Position numbers and translations under genes: made by a program. 7,956 nucleotides of DNA, taken from positions 1 to 7,956 of the forward strand of contig CAMDSU010000076.1 in the NCBI GenBank assembly GCA_945907335.1. The letters are read 5' to 3'. Of the stretch, positions 7,369 through 7,956 are shown piece after piece (the stretch's first letter is position 1; each line of letters begins with the position of its first letter). This DNA comes from Bordetella parapertussis. Lineage in GTDB: Bacteria > Pseudomonadota > Gammaproteobacteria > Burkholderiales > Burkholderiaceae_C. The notes below the pieces were generated by a model, which was not told the origin of the DNA, ran no database searches, and saw nothing but the letters and a program-made list of their open reading frames with translations.

Positions 7369-7956
7369 CCCCAGTCCCCACCCAGTCTGTCCCGACAGGC
7401 GAACCGCTGGTGCTTTTTTTCCATGGCAACAGTTTTCCTGCCAGTACCTACAAAGTCATGCTGAATGCTTTGCGTGATCGCGGTATGCAGGTCAAGGCCT
7501 TAGAAAAAATCGGACACAACCCGGCTTATCCGGTCACCAGCAACTGGCCGCATTTAGTGGAAGAAGTGCATGCATTTGCCAAGCCTTTGATTGATATACA
7601 CACAGGGCCTGTGGTGTTGGTGGGCCATTCCTTAGGTGGCATGCTCAGCCTGATGCTGGCGGCGCAATACCCTGCTTTGGCACATGCAGTGGTCATGGTG
7701 GATGCACCGGCCGTAGCGGGTTGGCAAGCGAATTTGTTGCACTTATCGAAAAAGCTGTCACTCACCGCCAAGTATTCTCCCGGTGCTGTCAGTAAAAAAC
7801 GCCGCAACCAATGGGGCTCTTTGGAAGAAGTGCGCCAGCATTTCGGCTCCAAGAAAAACTTTGCACGTTGGCAACCGCAGGTACTAGAGGACTACATCAC
7901 GCACGGCACCCAAGAGGTGACGGTGGACGGTCAAGCAACCAGAGCGCTGAGTTTTT
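7365..7956 (+). CDS. Alpha/beta hydrolase, N-terminal 197 residues (cut by window edge)
   Basis: An alpha/beta-hydrolase fold protein whose frame is open to the right edge. After a short lead comes [12 protein letters not shown] (15-26), the HG oxyanion-hole loop. [22 protein letters not shown] (82-103) follows, with the nucleophile elbow GHSLGG and presumed catalytic Ser89, then VVMVDAP (109-115) at the next core strand. The region from about 120, [18 protein letters not shown] and onward, is a helical cap. The acid and histidine of the triad would lie beyond or near the end of the visible part. There is no signal peptide, so a cytoplasmic esterase or related hydrolase is likely; the substrate cannot be read from the sequence. 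The ATG overlaps the mutS stop (ATGA), and a weak GAAGAAA precedes it by a few bases, so translational coupling to mutS is probable. Family call firm, specific role unknown. Confidence 0.88.
   Translation, partial: MTPVPTQSVPTGEPLVLFFHGNSFPASTYKVMLNALRDRGMQVKALEKIGHNPAYPVTSNWPHLVEEVHAFAKPLIDIHTGPVVLVGHSLGGMLSLMLAAQYPALAHAVVMVDAPAVAGWQANLLHLSKKLSLTAKYSPGAVSKKRRNQWGSLEEVRQHFGSKKNFARWQPQVLEDYITHGTQEVTVDGQATRALSF

Noticed and set aside
7386..7420. Small inverted repeat (CTGT...ACAG) and a seven-T run at the start of the hydrolase gene, resembling a terminator
   Set aside because: The stem is only four pairs, the T run is 17 bases away from it, and it lies within the hydrolase coding sequence in a Leu-Phe-Phe context expected of the first core strand.
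1..7956. A search for a novel system: defence genes, mobile elements, arrays, phage or toxin-antitoxin genes
   Set aside because: All but one gene belong to common housekeeping families with intact motifs; no direct-repeat arrays, transposase, integrase or tRNA-adjacent junctions are visible, and gene order looks vertically inherited.

Overview
The window is a stretch of ordinary bacterial chromosome. Protein similarity, judged from memory of the families, points to a betaproteobacterium of the order Burkholderiales, probably a Comamonadaceae-like freshwater lineage. Reasons are the DarP, SpoU methyltransferase, SuhB and short-type CysE proteins, which read like the Burkholderiales versions, and the pairings pmbA|darP-mog and trmJ-cysE|suhB. 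This placement is inference, since there is no rRNA or other marker here. Coding density is very high and gene gaps are mostly under 50 bases.

Layout from left to right: (1) the N-terminal part of pmbA/tldE on the minus strand, running off the left edge; (2) diverging from it, darP (yjgA) and mog on the plus strand, joined by a 4-base ATGA overlap; (3) converging on mog, a minus-strand operon transcribed in the order trmJ-like SpoU RNA methyltransferase, cysE, and an unrecognised 134-residue protein; (4) a roughly 100-base divergent control region; (5) a plus-strand group of suhB, mutS and an alpha/beta hydrolase, the last joined to mutS by another ATGA overlap and cut by the right edge.

The genes are housekeeping: peptide and TldD/E protease function, 50S ribosome maturation, molybdenum cofactor synthesis, tRNA 2'-O-methylation, cysteine synthesis, inositol-phosphate hydrolysis or rRNA antitermination, and mismatch repair. 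I see no rRNA or tRNA gene, insertion sequence, CRISPR array, integrase, phage gene or toxin-antitoxin pair. I see no evidence of a novel multi-gene system.

The points worth a second look are small. They are a perfect 12-bp inverted repeat at the convergent end of mog that lies inside the last codons of the unknown gene, the unknown gene itself, a hairpin plus seven-T tract and a boxA-like string in the suhB leader, overlapping -10-like boxes between pmbA and darP, a CysE tail lacking the usual terminal isoleucine, and the lack of a strong Shine-Dalgarno sequence before any gene.
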